Positions 3,914 to 5,273 of a stretch of 5,273 bases of DNA are shown here, piece after piece. The stretch's first letter is position 1, and each line of letters opens with the position of its first letter. Position numbers and translations under genes: made by a program. The notes under the pieces are model-generated. The model worked only from the letters and a program-made list of their open reading frames with translations, did no database searches and had not been told where the DNA came from. Location of the stretch: positions 2,791 through 8,063 of the forward strand of contig JADGBD010000082.1 of NCBI GenBank assembly GCA_015231665.1. The letters run 5' to 3'. This DNA comes from Gammaproteobacteria bacterium (GTDB lineage Bacteria > Pseudomonadota > Gammaproteobacteria > Chromatiales > Chromatiaceae).

Positions 3914-5257
3914 TCATGACTTCTCCCGCAGGATGGATTTGGCGATGCGGAAGTATTGCACCAGGGGGATGTTGGAGGGGCAGCTGTAGGAGCAGCAGCC
4001 GCATTCAAAGCAGTCCATCAGGTGGTATTTCTCGCCCATTTGCTCGTATTCGCGCTTGGCCGCCAGCTGGCCAAGCATGGAGGGGTTGAGGTGCATGGGA
4101 CAAGCCTCCAGGCAACGGCCGCAGCGGATGCAGGGCCAGCTGCGCAGGCGGCTTTCCGTATCTATCGCCGGTTCGTTGAGCACCAGCACGCCGGAGGTGC
4201 CCTTGGTGATGGGCGTATCCAGCGAGGGCACCGCAGTGCCCATCATCGGCCCGCCGAGGATGATCTCGCTCTTGCGGCCCTCGTGGCCGGCCTGCTCCAG
4301 GACAAATCCCACTGGCGTGCCAATGGGCACCAGATAGTTGCCGGGCCGCTCCACGCCGGGGCCGACCACACTGACCACCCGCTCGATCAGCCCCTCGCCC
4401 TTGGGCAGCAGGCGGCCGAGCATGCTCAGGGTGCCGACATTGTTCACCACCACGCCGATCTGCGCCGGGATGCCGCCGGGGGGCACCTCGCGGTTGAGCA
4501 CCGACTTGATCAGCATTTTCTCCGCCCCCTGCGGGTACTTGGTCGGCACCGCCTTGACGCTGATACCGCTGCCGGGCTGGATTCTGGCGGCGATGGCCTG
4601 CACCGCATCCAGCTTGTTGTCCTCGACGCCGATCACCGCCTGCGCCACCCCCAGGCAGCGCATGGCGATGCGAGTGCCGAGCAGCAGGGCATCGGTCCAT
4701 TCCAGCATCATGCGGTGGTCGCAGGTGAGATAGGGCTCGCACTCGCAGCCGTTGACCACCAGGGTATCCACCGCGTGATCCGTCGGCGGCGTCAGCTTGA
4801 CGTGGGAGGGAAAGGCGGCGCCACCCAGACCGACCATGCCGGTCTCGCGCACCGCCTGGATCAACTGCTCCGGGCTGAGCGAATCCAGATCACGCTCGCA
4901 GCCCCAGAGCACCTCCTGGGTAGCGCTCTCGTACACATCCAGCAGGATCGAGGGCGTGCGCGGACCGCGCGCGCTGGGCATCAGCTCGATGCCGCGAATA
5001 CGCCCGCTGGCCGGGGCATGCAGGGGTACGGAGACATAGCTGTCCGCCTCGGCAATGGGCTCGCCGCGCACCACCTCCTGGCCCTTCTTGACGCAGGCGA
5101 TGGCCGGCTTGCCGATATGCTGATTCAGCGGCAGCACCAGACGCGACGGAAAAGGCATACGCCGAATCGGCCGCTGCGCCGTCTCCGCCTTATGCTCCGG
5201 CGGATGAATGCCGTGGCTAAAGGTCGATCTGCCGAAAAGCTGTGTCAGGCTGAACAA
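3914..5257 (-). CDS. rnfC: RnfC, NADH-side flavin and iron-sulfur subunit of the Rnf complex
   Basis: RnfC is the peripheral cytoplasmic subunit with the NAD(H)/FMN site and two [4Fe-4S] clusters. With the TTG at 5257 as start the product has 447 residues, the short form of the family, without the long C-terminal repeat extension of E. coli RsxC. Visible landmarks are GIHPPEHK (16-23), a barrel-sandwich region with APASGRI (81-87), the NADH/FMN motif GLGGAAFP (143-150), NGCECEPYLTCDHRMM (169-184), YPQGAE (241-246), and two cluster motifs, CIRCGRCLEACP (Cys376, 379, 382, 386) and CFECGCCSYSCP (Cys416, 419, 422, 426). Cys421 is extra. The TTG has GGGGAG 9 bases upstream, but the frame stays open to the right edge, so the true start may lie outside the window. 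The gene ends in tandem TGA codons and is followed by a 291-bp gap before rnfD. Confidence 0.93.
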   Translation of the reverse strand: MFSLTQLFGRSTFSHGIHPPEHKAETAQRPIRRMPFPSRLVLPLNQHIGKPAIACVKKGQEVVRGEPIAEADSYVSVPLHAPASGRIRGIELMPSARGPRTPSILLDVYESATQEVLWGCERDLDSLSPEQLIQAVRETGMVGLGGAAFPSHVKLTPPTDHAVDTLVVNGCECEPYLTCDHRMMLEWTDALLLGTRIAMRCLGVAQAVIGVEDNKLDAVQAIAARIQPGSGISVKAVPTKYPQGAEKMLIKSVLNREVPPGGIPAQIGVVVNNVGTLSMLGRLLPKGEGLIERVVSVVGPGVERPGNYLVPIGTPVGFVLEQAGHEGRKSEIILGGPMMGTAVPSLDTPITKGTSGVLVLNEPAIDTESRLRSWPCIRCGRCLEACPMHLNPSMLGQLAAKREYEQMGEKYHLMDCFECGCCSYSCPSNIPLVQYFRIAKSILREKS

Positions 5258-5273
5258 GCCTTTGGTCTCCCCA

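Noticed and set aside
3627..4004. Minus-strand open frame of 125 codons across the rnfC end and the rnfC-rnfD gap
   Set aside because: It overlaps the iron-sulfur coding end of rnfC in another frame and then translates the repeats; it has no start signal and no recognisable residues.

Overview
The window is dominated by a minus-strand operon for the Rnf complex, the membrane-bound ion-translocating ferredoxin:NAD+ oxidoreductase. It reads from right to left rnfC, rnfD, rnfG, rnfE, rnfA, and ends with a small gene for a cysteine-rich one-helix membrane protein. The proteins are of proteobacterial character (moderately high GC, short RnfC form, intergenic palindromic repeats of the kind common in Gammaproteobacteria). 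A gammaproteobacterium, possibly of the sulfur-oxidising or Chromatiales type, is my best guess, but this rests on general resemblance and is not proven by anything in the window.

Layout. Positions 1-127 hold an open reading frame cut by the left edge, with a perfect 9-bp inverted repeat inside it. Positions 124-318 (+) encode a 64-residue protein resembling the small antitoxins of type II toxin-antitoxin pairs; no toxin gene follows it. Positions 319-483 are a convergent gap with two hairpins and a short tandem repeat. Positions 484-1887 (-) hold the small Cys-rich gene, rnfA and rnfE; 1884-3622 hold rnfG and rnfD. Every junction from rnfD to the small gene overlaps by 1 to 11 bases, so these five genes are almost certainly translationally coupled. 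Positions 3623-3913 are a 291-bp repeat-filled gap that interrupts the otherwise tight operon. Positions 3914-5257 encode rnfC, whose frame stays open to the right edge.

How the genes work together. RnfC carries the NADH/FMN site and two [4Fe-4S] clusters on the cytoplasmic side. RnfA and RnfE are homologous membrane subunits that together hold an iron centre within the membrane. RnfD and RnfG carry covalently bound FMN on threonines. Electrons pass through these centres while Na+ or H+ crosses the membrane. RnfB, the ferredoxin-side iron-sulfur subunit, is not in the window: where the clostridial-type order rnfCDGEAB would have rnfB, there is only the small Cys-rich gene. That gene, with a CX3CXCX5C tail behind one membrane helix, is the least explained coding sequence here. 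A maturation role like that of NqrM in the related Na+-NQR complex is a testable idea.

The most striking non-coding structure is the rnfC-rnfD gap, with nested inverted repeats, a 100-bp unit bounded by 9-bp inverted ends, a possible intrinsic terminator facing rnfD, and a purine-rich short repeat that also occurs beyond the other end of the operon.
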